A stretch of DNA of 64,000 bases from Catellatospora sp. KI3 (GTDB lineage Bacteria > Actinomycetota > Actinomycetes > Mycobacteriales > Micromonosporaceae), in contig NZ_JASAMB010000013.1 of assembly GCF_029948125.1 (NCBI RefSeq), positions 1-64,000 of the forward strand, in the 5' to 3' direction. The notes beneath the pieces are model-generated. The model saw only the letters and a list, made by a program, of their open reading frames with translations. It ran no database searches and was not told the origin of the DNA. Of this stretch, positions 52,346 through 61,294 are shown piece after piece. How positions within the stretch are numbered: position 1 is the stretch's first letter; the number at the start of each line of letters is the position of its first letter. Both the position numbers and the translations under genes were made by a program.

Positions 52346-53493
52346 CGGCACACCACCAGCTCCCGGTAGGTCGGGATCAGCACGCCCCGGGCGGCGCGGC
52401 GGCGCACGATCCGCAGCGGCGCGGCGGCCAGCACAGCTGTGGCCACCGCCCGGATCTCGGCCATCGCGAGCGGGTAGCCGATGCAGAAGTGCGGACCCGC
52501 CCCGAACCACAGCCGCCGCAGCTCCGGCGGGTGCGGCCGGTCCAGGTCGAACGGCCCGTACGCCTGGCAGCAGTTGTGCGTGGCCAGCAGCACCCGGTCC
52601 CCGGGCCGGACGGCCACCGGGCCGATCGCGGCCGGGGCGTGCACGCTGCGCAGCATCACCGGCGTCGGGGTGCTGACCCGCATCGCCTCATCCACGGCCG
52701 GGTCCAGCAGTGTCAGGTCGGCGGCGACCCGGTCCAGGTCACCGGCGTCGTGCAGCAGCGCGATCAGGCGCGGCACTAGCGTGGCGACGGTTTCGGTGCC
52801 GGTGAGGAAGAACGCGCCCGCCGCGCCGCGCGCCTGCTCCTCGGAGATGCCCAGCGCCCGCATCCGGCCCATCACGGTGGCCTCGTCCCCGGCGCGGTAG
52901 GCACGCGCGGCGACGTCGCCGACGGGCTCCAGGACCTCGCGGGCGCGGCGGGCCTGGGCGGGGGACAGGGTCCGGGTGCGCAGGGTCACCATCGACACGA
53001 TCTGCTCGCCGCGGTGGAACATCCGCCGGTGGTCGTCCTCGGAGCGGGAGTCCAGCCCGACGACGGCGCAGATGACCGCCCCCGCCATCACCCGCATCGC
53101 GTCGACCAGATCCACCGGCTCGCCGCGGCCCAGCCGGGCGGACAGCTGCGCCAGCGGCCCGGCCAGCACCCGCTCGCACAGCCGGTCGGCGTAGCCGGGG
53201 GTGAACAGTTCGGCCAGCCGCCCGCGCAGCGCCCGGTGCGCCGGACCCTCCATGTTGAGCAGCACCGACGGGCCCAGGATCGGGGTCCACAGGTCACCCG
53301 ACGAGCCGGGGCCGTCCTTGCGGAACGTCTCGCCGTCCAGCAGCACCTGCCGGGCCAGGCCAGCGTCGTTGACGACGACGCCCAGACCGGGCACCCGCAC
53401 CACCGGACCGCGCCGGGCCAGCAGCCGCAGCAGCGGGTACGCGAACGGGTGCGCGCGCCGGTACAGCCGGCGCTCCCAGGTCCCCGGGTTCAC
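52342..53493 (-). CDS. Cytochrome P450 (biosynthetic operon)
   Basis: A 383-aa bacterial class I P450. The I-helix oxygen site is FFLTGTETVATL, the ExxR pair lies in VDEAMRV, and the heme-binding loop is FGAGPHFCIGYPLA, all intact. GTG at 53493 starts the typical RLYRRAHPFAYPLLRLLARRGPVVRVPG N-terminus and overlaps the glycosyltransferase stop. No ferredoxin or reductase is encoded nearby. It resembles the divergent P450 at 55320 in its N-terminal region (RAHPFAYPLLRLLARRG against RAGNPALWTLLTLGR), possibly paralogues. Confidence 0.9.
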   Translation of the reverse strand: MNPGTWERRLYRRAHPFAYPLLRLLARRGPVVRVPGLGVVVNDAGLARQVLLDGETFRKDGPGSSGDLWTPILGPSVLLNMEGPAHRALRGRLAELFTPGYADRLCERVLAGPLAQLSARLGRGEPVDLVDAMRVMAGAVICAVVGLDSRSEDDHRRMFHRGEQIVSMVTLRTRTLSPAQARRAREVLEPVGDVAARAYRAGDEATVMGRMRALGISEEQARGAAGAFFLTGTETVATLVPRLIALLHDAGDLDRVAADLTLLDPAVDEAMRVSTPTPVMLRSVHAPAAIGPVAVRPGDRVLLATHNCCQAYGPFDLDRPHPPELRRLWFGAGPHFCIGYPLAMAEIRAVATAVLAAAPLRIVRRRAARGVLIPTYRELVVCR

Positions 53494-54239
53494 CGGATGT
53501 CCACCCGGTCGGGGGTGTAGCGGTGGTCGGCGTACCAGGCCAGGGTCCCGACCAGGCCGTACGCGCGCAGCCGCCGGACCGAGCCGTGCACCAGCACGTC
53601 GCGGCGCAGGCCGTAGGCGCCGGTGAGCCGCCGCACCCGGTTGACCAGGGCCCGGTCCTCGTGCACGTCCTCGATCCGGGTACGCGGGAAGCCGCCCGCC
53701 GCCTCGTACAGCTCGGCCGTGATGGCCAGGTTGCAGCCGGGCATCATCACGTACGGGCCGACGTACGCCCGGTCGCGGTTGCCGGGCCGGAACCGGCCGA
53801 ACGCCGCCGCGACCGACACCACGGCGGGCAGCAGCCGCCGCTCCCACCAGCGCAGCGGAAACTCGTCGGCACGGGGCCGCAGCGGGCCGCTCAGCATCCG
53901 CAGCCCGTCGCCGAAGCCGCGGCGCACAGCGGCGACCCAGCCCGGCGCGGGCAGGCAGTCGGCGTCGGTTCGAGCCAGCAGCGTCGCACCGTGGGCGATC
54001 GCGTACCGCATCCCGGTGTCGGCCGCCGCGCCCGTGCCCTTCACCGGCTCGGTGATGACGTGCAGGTCCAGCCGGTCGGCGAACCCGGCGGCGACCGCAG
54101 CGGTGCCGTCGGTGCTGGCGTTGTCGACGACCACCACGGTGAACGCCGAGTCGGTCTGCTCGGTCAGCCGGTGCAGCGTCGCCCCGATCGAACGCTGCTC
54201 GTCGTACGCCGGGATGACGACCCACAGCGGGTGGCCCAT
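53490..54239 (-). CDS. GT2 family glycosyltransferase
   Basis: A 249-aa GT-A fold glycosyltransferase. It has WVVIPAYDEQRSIGATLHRL, VVVDNASTDGTAAVA, the DXD-like TDADCLP and GCNLAITAELYEAAGG, followed by RIEDVHEDRALVNRVRR. There is no membrane anchor. ATG at 54239 overlaps the KAS III stop by one base (TGATG). Its presence among lipid-like biosynthetic genes suggests glycosylation of the product, or of a sugar/lipid carrier; acceptor and donor are unknown. Confidence 0.88.
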   Translation of the reverse strand: MGHPLWVVIPAYDEQRSIGATLHRLTEQTDSAFTVVVVDNASTDGTAAVAAGFADRLDLHVITEPVKGTGAAADTGMRYAIAHGATLLARTDADCLPAPGWVAAVRRGFGDGLRMLSGPLRPRADEFPLRWWERRLLPAVVSVAAAFGRFRPGNRDRAYVGPYVMMPGCNLAITAELYEAAGGFPRTRIEDVHEDRALVNRVRRLTGAYGLRRDVLVHGSVRRLRAYGLVGTLAWYADHRYTPDRVDIR

Positions 54240-55240
54240 CACAGCTCCGCGAACATGACGCCGAGGCTGACCCCGCCGGCCAGGCCGATCAGCGCCACCC
54301 GGTCACCGGGCCCGCACCGCCCGTCCTGGATCGCGGTGGCCAGCTGCAACGGCAGCGTGACGCTGGCCAGGTTCCCGTGCTCGGGCAGCGTCACGACGAG
54401 CCGGTCGGCCGGCACGCCCAGCCCGGCGCGCAGCTGCTCCAGGTACGGCAGCGCCACCTGATGCACCGCCACCACGGCGAAGTCGTCCCAGCTCAGGCCG
54501 GTGTCGCCGAGCGCCTCCAGGAACAGCCGGGCACCGTTGCGGACGAACACATCGCGCAGCCGCCGCCCGTCGCCGCTGAAGAAAGTCGCGTCGAGGTCGC
54601 GCGGGCGCATCGTGCCGCCCGCCGGCAAGGTGCCCACGTCCCAGGCGGTGGAGTCCGCGGCGAAGCGCCGGTGGAAGATCCCTCCCGAAGCGGCCGCCTC
54701 CAGCAGCATCGCCGCCCCGCCGTCGGACAGGGTGTACCCGGCGAACGCGTCGACGAACTGGGCGCGGTCGCGCACCTGCCAGCGGATCGCGCGGGAGGGC
54801 ACCTCCCCCGAGCAGACCAGCACCCGCCGGTGCTGGCCGGTGACGATCAGCGCCTCGGCGAGCTGCACCGCGTTCAGGAAGCTGTTGCAGGCGTTCTTCA
54901 CGTCGAACACCGGGCAGCTCGCGCCGAGCTTCGCGGCCACGATGTGCGCGGTGGCGGGCTCGATCAGGTCCTGCGACGCCGAGCCGAACACGATCAGGTC
55001 CACCTCGGACACGCCCAGGCCCTGCCCGGCCAGCAGCTTCTCGGCCGCGGCCACGGCCAGGTCGGAGGCCTGCACGTCGTCGGCGGCGTAGTGCCGGTGC
55101 CGGATGCCGGTCAGCCGCTCCACGATGGAGGCGTGCGGCACGAACCCCGGGCTGTGCTCGGCGATCCGGCGCTCCACCTGCGCGCTGCTGACAAGCACCG
55201 GCGGCAGGTGCGCCTCCACCCCGACGATCCTGGCTCTCAT
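54239..55240 (-). CDS. 3-oxoacyl-ACP synthase III-type condensing enzyme (OleA/FabH-like)
   Basis: A 333-aa KAS III. The catalytic Cys is in DVKNACNSFLNAVQLAE, His in VVAVHQVALPYLEQL and Asn in EHGNLASVTLPLQL, so the triad is intact. It has features of non-FabH KAS III: VFGSASQDLIEPATAHIV and a long variable loop. OleA uses this fold to join two acyl-CoAs head to head. ATG at 55240 follows GGAGGTGGG. It is the first gene of the operon, 79 bp from the divergent P450 start. Chain length and substrate (CoA or ACP) are not predictable. Confidence 0.85.
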   Translation of the reverse strand: MRARIVGVEAHLPPVLVSSAQVERRIAEHSPGFVPHASIVERLTGIRHRHYAADDVQASDLAVAAAEKLLAGQGLGVSEVDLIVFGSASQDLIEPATAHIVAAKLGASCPVFDVKNACNSFLNAVQLAEALIVTGQHRRVLVCSGEVPSRAIRWQVRDRAQFVDAFAGYTLSDGGAAMLLEAAASGGIFHRRFAADSTAWDVGTLPAGGTMRPRDLDATFFSGDGRRLRDVFVRNGARLFLEALGDTGLSWDDFAVVAVHQVALPYLEQLRAGLGVPADRLVVTLPEHGNLASVTLPLQLATAIQDGRCGPGDRVALIGLAGGVSLGVMFAEL

Positions 55241-55319
55241 CCCACCTCCTGCACGGCCGGGCCGCCCAGCAGCGTCCCGGCATGGCCTACCATTCGTGCA
55301 CGGTAGTCGGAGGGCGAAA

Positions 55320-56507
55320 ATGCTTCACGGTCTGGTGACAGAACACGCACACGCCCGCCGGCACGAGGCCCGGTTGCTGCGAGCGGGCAACCCGGCGCTG
55401 TGGACGCTGCTGACCCTGGGCCGCGTGCTCGGGCCGATAGTGCGGCTGCCCCGGCTCGGCTGGGTGGTGACCGACCCGGTGCTGTCCCGGCGCATCCTCA
55501 ACGATCCCTCGTTCAGCATGGTGGGCGAGGGCGGTGTCGGCGACCTGTGGGGTCAGCTGTTCGGAGCCGAGTTCGCGTCGTTCTTCGCCGGAGCGCGCCA
55601 CGCCGAGCTGCGCTCGCTGGCCCGGGACCTGTTCACCGAGGACAGCGCCCGCCGGCTGGTCGACCGGGTGCAGGGTCCGCACCACGCGCGGCTACGCGCC
55701 CGCCTGGCGGCCGGCGAGGAGGTCGACCTGGCCGCCGTGGTCCGCACCACGTCGGCGTACACGGTCGCCGACCTGCTCGGGGTGGCCGTCTGCGACGACG
55801 AGGCCGCGCTGGCGCTGTTCGCCTCCGCCGAGCGGCTGGCGGCGCTGGCGCTGGGCACGCAGGCTTCCACGGCGCTCGCGCCGGAGGTGATCGCCAAGGC
55901 GGGCGGGCTGGTCGACGCGATCACCGCCGACGTCGAGCGGGCCTACCGCACCGGTGGGCCGGACACCCTCCTGGGCCGCTGCCGAGGTCTGGGCCTCGGG
56001 CTCGACCTGGCGAAGGGGCTGACAACGCTGCTGGTCATCGCGGGGACCGAGACCGGCGCGTCGTCGCTGACCCGGACCGTGGCGCTGCTGCACGACACCG
56101 GCCAACAGCACCGCCTGCTGGCCGACGCCGGGCTCACCGCCAACGCGGTGCGTGAAGGCCTGCGGGTCACCACGCCCGCGCCGGTGATCGGGCGGCACAT
56201 CGCCCGGGACACCGAGACCGCCGGGCGGCGGCTGCGCCGCGACGGCCGGGTGATGATGCTGACCTACGTGGCCGACAACAAGGCGGGCCCGTTCGACATC
56301 ACCCGGCAGTACATGCCGGAGACCCGGCAGCTGTGGTTCGGCGCCGGCCGGCACCTGTGCCTGGGCGCGGCGGTGGCGCGGGTGCAGCTGACCCGGCTGC
56401 TGGAGGCTCTGACCGCCGACGGGCGGCCGTGGCAGGTGGTGTCCCGGGCTCCCGCGCGGCGGGTGCTGGTGCCGACGTACGAGTCACTGCGCATCCGCAC
56501 CGCCTGA
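55320..56507 (+). CDS. Cytochrome P450 (divergent from biosynthetic operon)
   Basis: A 395-aa P450. Motifs are LLVIAGTETGASSL (I-helix), VREGLRV (ExxR) and FGAGRHLCLGAAVA (heme loop). ATG at 55320 follows GGAGGGCGAAA, an excellent site. It is transcribed away from the KAS III operon, sharing a 79-bp promoter region, so it most likely modifies the same product. Similarity to the P450 in that operon is visible at both ends, including the shared RRVLVPTYESL and RGVLIPTYREL tails. Confidence 0.9.
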   Translation: MLHGLVTEHAHARRHEARLLRAGNPALWTLLTLGRVLGPIVRLPRLGWVVTDPVLSRRILNDPSFSMVGEGGVGDLWGQLFGAEFASFFAGARHAELRSLARDLFTEDSARRLVDRVQGPHHARLRARLAAGEEVDLAAVVRTTSAYTVADLLGVAVCDDEAALALFASAERLAALALGTQASTALAPEVIAKAGGLVDAITADVERAYRTGGPDTLLGRCRGLGLGLDLAKGLTTLLVIAGTETGASSLTRTVALLHDTGQQHRLLADAGLTANAVREGLRVTTPAPVIGRHIARDTETAGRRLRRDGRVMMLTYVADNKAGPFDITRQYMPETRQLWFGAGRHLCLGAAVARVQLTRLLEALTADGRPWQVVSRAPARRVLVPTYESLRIRTA

Positions 56508-56747
56508 TCCGCGAAATGTTCTCGCCGGGAACGGCATGCCGGGCTTGTACCGGCGGCGGCCTTCCTCACCGTCCTCGCAGTGCCGGCACGTGTGTGCTCG
56601 GACGACTCAGGCACGCTCCTGCCGAGGTGAGCGCGACGGTTGACCAGTTGACAGAAATCAAGCTGGAGAGTGTCGGATCCGCCGGATGCCGTTCGTAGCG
56701 TATGCAGACACGGACGTCGGGTCCGGGGACGATCAGAGGGAGCGGAC

Positions 56748-57110
56748 ATGGCTGAGTACCTCATCTACTTCAATCAGCAGTGGGTGGGTGACCACACCGA
56801 GGAGTGGTTCCGCGGGCGCGGTCCACTCGCCAGGGCGGTCGTCGATGAGATCAAGACCGCCGGGGCATTCGTCTTCGCCGGGGGCCTGGAGGAAGAGGAC
56901 GGCCCGGTCTTCAACGCGGACGCCACCAGCGGCGCGGTGGTCTTCACCGACGGGCCCTACGTCGAGAGCAAGGAGTTCCTGGGCGGCCTGACCATCGTGA
57001 ACGTGCCGGATGAGGCGACCGCCCGGATGTGGGCCGGCAAGATCGCGCAGGCATGCGGCTGGCCGCAGGAGGTTCGCCGGTTCAAGCCGCAGCGCGTCCT
57101 GCAGGAATGA
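56748..57110 (+). CDS. YCII-related domain protein
   Basis: A 120-aa protein of the YCII-related family: YLIYFNQQWVGDHTEEWF...LARAVVDEIKTAGAFVFAGGL...FTDGPYVESKEFLGGLTIVNVPDEATARMWA. These small proteins are ferredoxin-like folds often found near ECF sigma factors, but none is next to it here. ATG at 56748 follows GAGGGAG. Function unknown. The gap 56508-56747 before it holds no other gene. Confidence 0.85.
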   Translation: MAEYLIYFNQQWVGDHTEEWFRGRGPLARAVVDEIKTAGAFVFAGGLEEEDGPVFNADATSGAVVFTDGPYVESKEFLGGLTIVNVPDEATARMWAGKIAQACGWPQEVRRFKPQRVLQE

Positions 57111-57229
57111 GATCGTCACTCTCAGCTGAGGCTTGAGTCGAGGCGCGGCCGGCATCGGGGCGACGTCGCTGCCACGGTATCGGCCAACAAGCGCTTCCCC
57201 GGGCCGTGACCTCGCCGGCATGGCCCGGG

Positions 57230-57710
57230 CGTGGAGGATCAGAGGCGTGCGCTTGCTCCTCGCCTCCGACCAGCCGACGGTCGCCGGGTCGCGACCGCCC
57301 TGTTGCGCCGGGCGCCATCGCCTGGGTACGCATGCATGCCGCCGAGTACGGCGGCAATCCCGAGGCGCTGTTCATCGCGGGCAGCTCAGCCGGCGCATAC
57401 CTCGCGATACGGGCGGTCGGTGAGAGCACAGACCCCATCGCGGGGCTCATCGGCCGCTACGGATACTACGGCGACCTCACGCTACGCGACGGGCCGCCGC
57501 TGCTGGTCATCCATGGCAGAACGACCTCGTAGTACCGGCGTCGCACGCGCGCGCGTTTGCCGAACGGTCACAAGCAGCGTCGCGCGCTCCAGTCCGGTAC
57601 GCCGAGCTGCCGGCGCACACCACGACTTCGACCTGTTCGAGTCAATCCGCTCAGCCGCGGTCAACCAGGCCGTCGCGGCGTTCATCGCCCAACAGATCCG
57701 GACCGTGTAG
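57230..57710 (+). pseudogene. Frameshifted alpha/beta hydrolase remnant
   Basis: Pieces of one HSL/BD-FAE-type esterase lie in different frames. WVRMHAAEYGGNPEALFIAGSSAGAYLAIRAV carries the GxSxG nucleophile, then LLVIHG in the same frame; NDLVVPASHARAF follows only after a shift near 57520, and HHDFDLFESIRSAAVNQAVAAFIAQ after another near 57615. The N-terminus is missing. It is a dead gene. The region 57711-57971 after it is empty. Confidence 0.7.
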
Positions 57711-57971
57711 CACCGGCAACGATCATCATGCTCACAGCGACGACGACTGCACTGCCCGCCCGGATTCGCGCGAGCGAGAACCGGTCCCACCCAGGCCGGC
57801 AGACATCGCCTGGATGCTGACGCTATGCACGGTCGCGACCGAGGTCTCCGGTCGGCGGTCGTACGCATGGTCGACCCGATCGCGGCACAAGGCTGATCAC
57901 GGCTCAGCTGTGCGACGAGTCGCCCGGCGCTTCGAGGCGCACCGATGCCCGCACGGCCTGATGCCCTTCCG

Positions 57972-58625
57972 TCAAAGTCCATCGGCGCCGACAGCTGGCC
58001 GATCAAGGGACGAGCGTGATGCATCGTCGACGGTAGTCAGGCCGGTCACCATGGCCGCGTACTGCCGCATTAGGCGTAGAGCCTCGCTGCGGCCCAGCGA
58101 CGTTCGGGCGATGATGTGGTACCCGTAGGCGTCTTCGAAGGCGACGAGGTTGCGTGCGGCATCGACAGCGGGTGCGGTCAGCGTCATGAGTTCGCGGCGG
58201 GCGCCGTCGTTGAGGATGGCTTCGTATATCTCGGCCTGGCGGTCGAACAGGCTTCGTCTCAAAGTCGCCTCGCCACGACGAAGTCGTGCCTGGGGCGAGA
58301 ACTCGTAGAGCAGACAGCACAGTTCGTCATCGGGTCCCGTGGGCAATCCTGATTCGATCATCGCGGCGAGGCGGTGCCTTGGGTCGTCGTGCATCGCACT
58401 CGCGCGGGCACGACGCAGGTAGAAGCGTTCGACAGCCTCGTCGTAGACGTCCTGGAACAGGTCTTGCACTTCGCGGAAGTAGTAGGTCACCGTGCCCGGT
58501 GACATCTTGGCGGCGTCGGCGATGTCACGGACACGGACATCGGCCAGCCCGCGCCCGATGATCGCCGCGCGTGCGGCGGCCAACAGGTGAGCGCGGCGCT
58601 CGTCCTGACGTCTTGGGCGTGCCAT
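57972..58625 (-). CDS. TetR family transcriptional regulator
   Basis: A 217-aa TetR protein. The helix-turn-helix is LADVRVRDIADAAKMSPGTVTYYFREVQDLFQDVY; the rest is the helical ligand/dimer domain. ATG at 58625 follows GGGAGCGAGG. It is divergent from the decayed P1 peptidase, which it may once have controlled, and no intact neighbour is an obvious target. The ligand is unknown. Confidence 0.9.
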   Translation of the reverse strand: MARPRRQDERRAHLLAAARAAIIGRGLADVRVRDIADAAKMSPGTVTYYFREVQDLFQDVYDEAVERFYLRRARASAMHDDPRHRLAAMIESGLPTGPDDELCCLLYEFSPQARLRRGEATLRRSLFDRQAEIYEAILNDGARRELMTLTAPAVDAARNLVAFEDAYGYHIIARTSLGRSEALRLMRQYAAMVTGLTTVDDASRSSLDRPAVGADGL

Positions 58626-58729
58626 CCTCGCTCCCGTCCACCGTTGATGAGTACACCGTAACGCCTGGGCTGCCGCCATCCGGACGCGTATTCTTTGCGA
58701 CCATGTACGAAGAATAAGAACACAACGGC

Positions 58730-59102
58730 ATGCGGGCCAGGCGCGCCGGGCTTGTCCTGCCCGGCGATCCCAGCCCTTGCAACGCGATCACCGACTACCC
58801 GGCGTCGAGGTGGGCATGGCGGCCCAGTGGCAACTATCCGGCGACCTGTTCCTGGCCCTGTCGGCCGCACCCCAGCAGACCACCGGGTCGCAGTACCCCG
58901 ACGACGTCACCGAGCGCAGCAGCAGATGACGCTGGTGCCCTGGTCCCACCTCGGCAGGTTCTTCGCCGCATGCGCGCAAGCCGTCGATGAGGCCGTGCTG
59001 AACGCCCTGTTCGTCGACGGCGACATGATCGGCCGCGACGGAAACCGGGTCCCTCGCATGCCGGTCGACCGCGTACTGCGGCTCCTGCGCGACGACCGGT
59101 GA
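58730..59102 (+). pseudogene. Deleted, frameshifted P1-family (DmpA-like) aminopeptidase remnant
   Basis: An N-terminal fragment RRAGLVLPGDPSPCNAITD starts at 58730; VEVGM and SGDLFLALSA follow in a second frame; the C-terminal AACAQAVDEAVLNALF...GRDGNRVPRMPVDRVLRLL lies in a third. These are the ends of DmpA/L-aminopeptidase-like P1 enzymes, but about 200 central residues are missing, so a large internal deletion occurred. It cannot make an active enzyme. The whole 58626-59138 gap holds nothing else. Confidence 0.65.
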
Positions 59103-59138
59103 ACCGCGCGACTTGCAGAAGCCGTAGCACCCCAGCTG

Positions 59139-59660
59139 TCAGTAGCCGTTGGGAGTCAGTACGTCGATGAACAGCGGATCGGGTTCGGTGCCGCCGAGGG
59201 TGACCGTGTCGCGTTTGGCGTAGCCGTAGTAGGCGTTGGCGTCGATGACCTTGTTGTCGCCCACGTAGATGCCGGTATGGTCCAGATCGCCGCCGTAACG
59301 GATGCCGTCATGAGGGTCGGTGTCCCAGAACACCAGGTCCCCGGGCCTCGGCGTGCTGACCCGGCGGCCCTGGTTGATCTGACCCTGCAGCCAGTAGTTC
59401 AACTGCAGACCCCGACCGGTGGCCCGCTCCGTACCGTCCCAGATGGCGTGCCGGTTCAGGCACTCGCAGTCCACCGCCTGCACTCCGCACGTCCAGCCAT
59501 ACGCCAGCCGGTAGGGAGTGCCGAGATAGGCCTCTGCCGCATCGACCACGGCGGCCCGTACGCCGACGGCGTGAGCGGGCGCCGGTGTCACGACCACGGC
59601 CGTTGCCAGGACCGTCACCCCGCACAATGCCCGCGCGAGGACCCGTCGCCACATCTCCAT
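59139..59660 (-). CDS. Secreted NlpC/P60-type cell-wall hydrolase
   Basis: A 173-aa exported protein with signal peptide (LCGVTVLATAVVVTPAPAHA) and a single NlpC/P60-like domain: YLGTPYRLAYGWTCGVQAVDCECLNRHAI with the catalytic Asp-Cys, RPGDLVFWDTDP, DHTGIYVGDNKVIDANA with His. No peptidoglycan-binding domain is present. ATG at 59660 follows GGAGG by six bases; upstream in-frame codons are not a signal sequence. It is followed, on the same strand, by nothing; the amidase gene lies upstream and forms a second wall enzyme. Confidence 0.8.
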   Translation of the reverse strand: MEMWRRVLARALCGVTVLATAVVVTPAPAHAVGVRAAVVDAAEAYLGTPYRLAYGWTCGVQAVDCECLNRHAIWDGTERATGRGLQLNYWLQGQINQGRRVSTPRPGDLVFWDTDPHDGIRYGGDLDHTGIYVGDNKVIDANAYYGYAKRDTVTLGGTEPDPLFIDVLTPNGY

Positions 59661-59796
59661 GTTGAACCTCCAGATTCGTCGTACGACACAGTAAATAATG
59701 GAAGTCGATGGATGGGAAGAGTCGCCGCACTGCGGGGCTTCTGGCCTCGACCGGCTGGCATCCACCGGCCCAGTGGGAAGTGCCCTTGGCATAGGG

Positions 59797-59839
59797 CCGT
59801 CGGTGCTGGAACGAGCGGTGCCCGCTCCAGCACCGACGG
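59797..59839 (-). terminator. Large hairpin after amidase gene
   Basis: CCGTCGGTGCTGGA and TCCAGCACCGACGG are perfect 14-bp arms around a 15-base loop that can itself pair (GAGCGG/CCGCTC). It begins two bases past the amidase stop, so it should end that transcript. Confidence 0.8.
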
Positions 59840-59841
59840 TG

Positions 59842-60846
59842 CTAGACGCGGGTCAGGCGTACCGCGTCGGCTATGACGTAGCCGGTGCCGTTGGTCCAGC
59901 GGCTTACGCCGACGGCGTTGTAGTCGCCGGCGGCGAGGGTGAAGGTGCCCAGGGTGCGCCAGCTACCACCGGTGACCTGTTGGTTCACCACGACGGACTG
60001 GTTGCCGCCGGTGGTCACGACGACGTACGGGGTGGAGTCGTTGTAGCCGGGCAGGGCCGGGTACCAGACCTCGACCTTGTAGCTGGCCGTGGCCGGGATG
60101 TTGAACTTGTACCAGGCGGCATCGGAGATCGCCTGGGGGTTGGCGTACCGGTAGTCGGCGCCGTAGCGCTGGGTCGAATAGGTGGAGGTGCTCCAGTTCG
60201 CCGAGGCGGTGAAGCGGCCTGCGGTCGAGTTGTCCACGGTCTGCGACCACGCGGGCGGGGTGGTCCCGTTGACCAGCTGCATGAAGTAGGTCCAGTTCCA
60301 CTTCGAGCCGGGATCGGTGTGGGTGGCGCCGGGGACCTCGTTGTGGCCGATGATGTGCGCCCGGTCGCGGGGGATGCCGTACTTGCTGGTCACGCTTCGG
60401 ACGATTGCCGCTGAGGCCTGGTACATCTGCTCGGTGTACCAGCCGTCCTGCTCGACGTAGCCCTCGTGCTCGATGCCGATGGACTGGGTGTTGTAGGTCC
60501 AGTTGCCGGCGTGCCAGGCGATGTCGGACTCGCGCACCATCTGCGTGACCGCACCGGTCTTGGAGACGACGTAGTGTGCGCTGACCTGGGCGGACGGGTT
60601 CTGGAACCAGTTGATGGCGCTGGAGTAGGAGCCCTGGACGGTGTGGATGACCACGTAGTTGATGTTGTAGTCGGACTCGCGGTTGGCGTCGGTGTAGTTG
60701 CTGGTGCTGGCGGGCACCCAGGCGGCCGGGCCGTAGTCAGGGCTGGCGTGGGCGGCGGTAGGCACCGCCAGGGCGGCGCCGAGGGCCAGTGCGACTCCAC
60801 CGGTGATGGCTGCCAGTCGGCGACGTAGGGGGGATTGGACGGACAC
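59842..60846 (-). CDS. N-acetylmuramoyl-L-alanine amidase with C-terminal golvesin-like domain
   Basis: A 334-aa exported amidase_2 enzyme that cleaves the peptide from muramic acid. Zinc ligands are VVIHTVQGS, and in HNEVPGATHTDPGS; GIEHEGYVEQDGW is also typical. The C-terminal domain (YANPQAISDAAWYKFNIPATASYKVEVWYPALPGYND) resembles golvesin/XLY-type carbohydrate-binding modules. GTG at 60846 has GGGAGG four bases before it; an ATG at 60858 is the alternative but lacks a site. A twin-Arg-like RRR precedes the hydrophobic signal core. It shares its upstream DNA with the small secreted protein gene. Confidence 0.88.
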   Translation of the reverse strand: MSVQSPLRRRLAAITGGVALALGAALAVPTAAHASPDYGPAAWVPASTSNYTDANRESDYNINYVVIHTVQGSYSSAINWFQNPSAQVSAHYVVSKTGAVTQMVRESDIAWHAGNWTYNTQSIGIEHEGYVEQDGWYTEQMYQASAAIVRSVTSKYGIPRDRAHIIGHNEVPGATHTDPGSKWNWTYFMQLVNGTTPPAWSQTVDNSTAGRFTASANWSTSTYSTQRYGADYRYANPQAISDAAWYKFNIPATASYKVEVWYPALPGYNDSTPYVVVTTGGNQSVVVNQQVTGGSWRTLGTFTLAAGDYNAVGVSRWTNGTGYVIADAVRLTRV

Positions 60847-60961
60847 GGGACCTCCCATGCAGGGACTAAAGAGAAGCAGCCAGACATTAATCGAGCTCAA
60901 TGTCGTATGTCGACGAGTTTCATGTAACAACTCGGAGTCGAAAGATGTCTTCACTGCCCGG

Positions 60962-61291
60962 TTGTCCCGGCAAGCCCCTCGTGCCGTCACCGTGATCGCG
61001 GCAGCCGCCGTGGCCCGGGTGCCGGCGTTCGCCAGCTCTGCACACGCCGCCACGTTCCTCAAATCCGCCAGCGGCTGCGCCGTCAACATCACCGCCGGCA
61101 CCGAGACCGGCCACGCCGGCGGCACCTGCAGCCACCGGAACGGCTGCAAGGTCGACCTCAGCATGTACACCTGCGTCGGCAACTACATCGAAAACACGTT
61201 CACCGACGTCGGCTGCATCTCCGGCTGGGGCTATCAGCGGAAGTCCGGCGCCGGCAACCTTCACACCGACGAAGGCGTCCCTCTCGGGTGA
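60962..61291 (+). CDS. Small secreted Cys-containing protein (start uncertain)
   Basis: From TTG at 60962 the frame gives ~109 aa: a signal-like stretch (AVTVIAAAAVARVPAFASSAHAA) and a Cys-rich mature part (SASGCAVNIT, GTCSHRNGCKV, MYTCVGNYIEN, VGCISGWGY) with five Cys. An ATG at 60945 lies in another frame, so an N-terminal frameshift is possible. It looks like an extracellular disulphide protein but no family is named. Divergent from the amidase gene. Confidence 0.45.
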   Translation: MSRQAPRAVTVIAAAAVARVPAFASSAHAATFLKSASGCAVNITAGTETGHAGGTCSHRNGCKVDLSMYTCVGNYIENTFTDVGCISGWGYQRKSGAGNLHTDEGVPLG

Positions 61292-61294
61292 TGA

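Noticed and set aside
57230-57710. Alpha/beta hydrolase remnant as a missing OleB for the biosynthetic cluster
   Set aside because: It resembles HSL/BD-FAE esterases, not OleB-type haloalkane dehalogenase relatives, and it is frameshifted.
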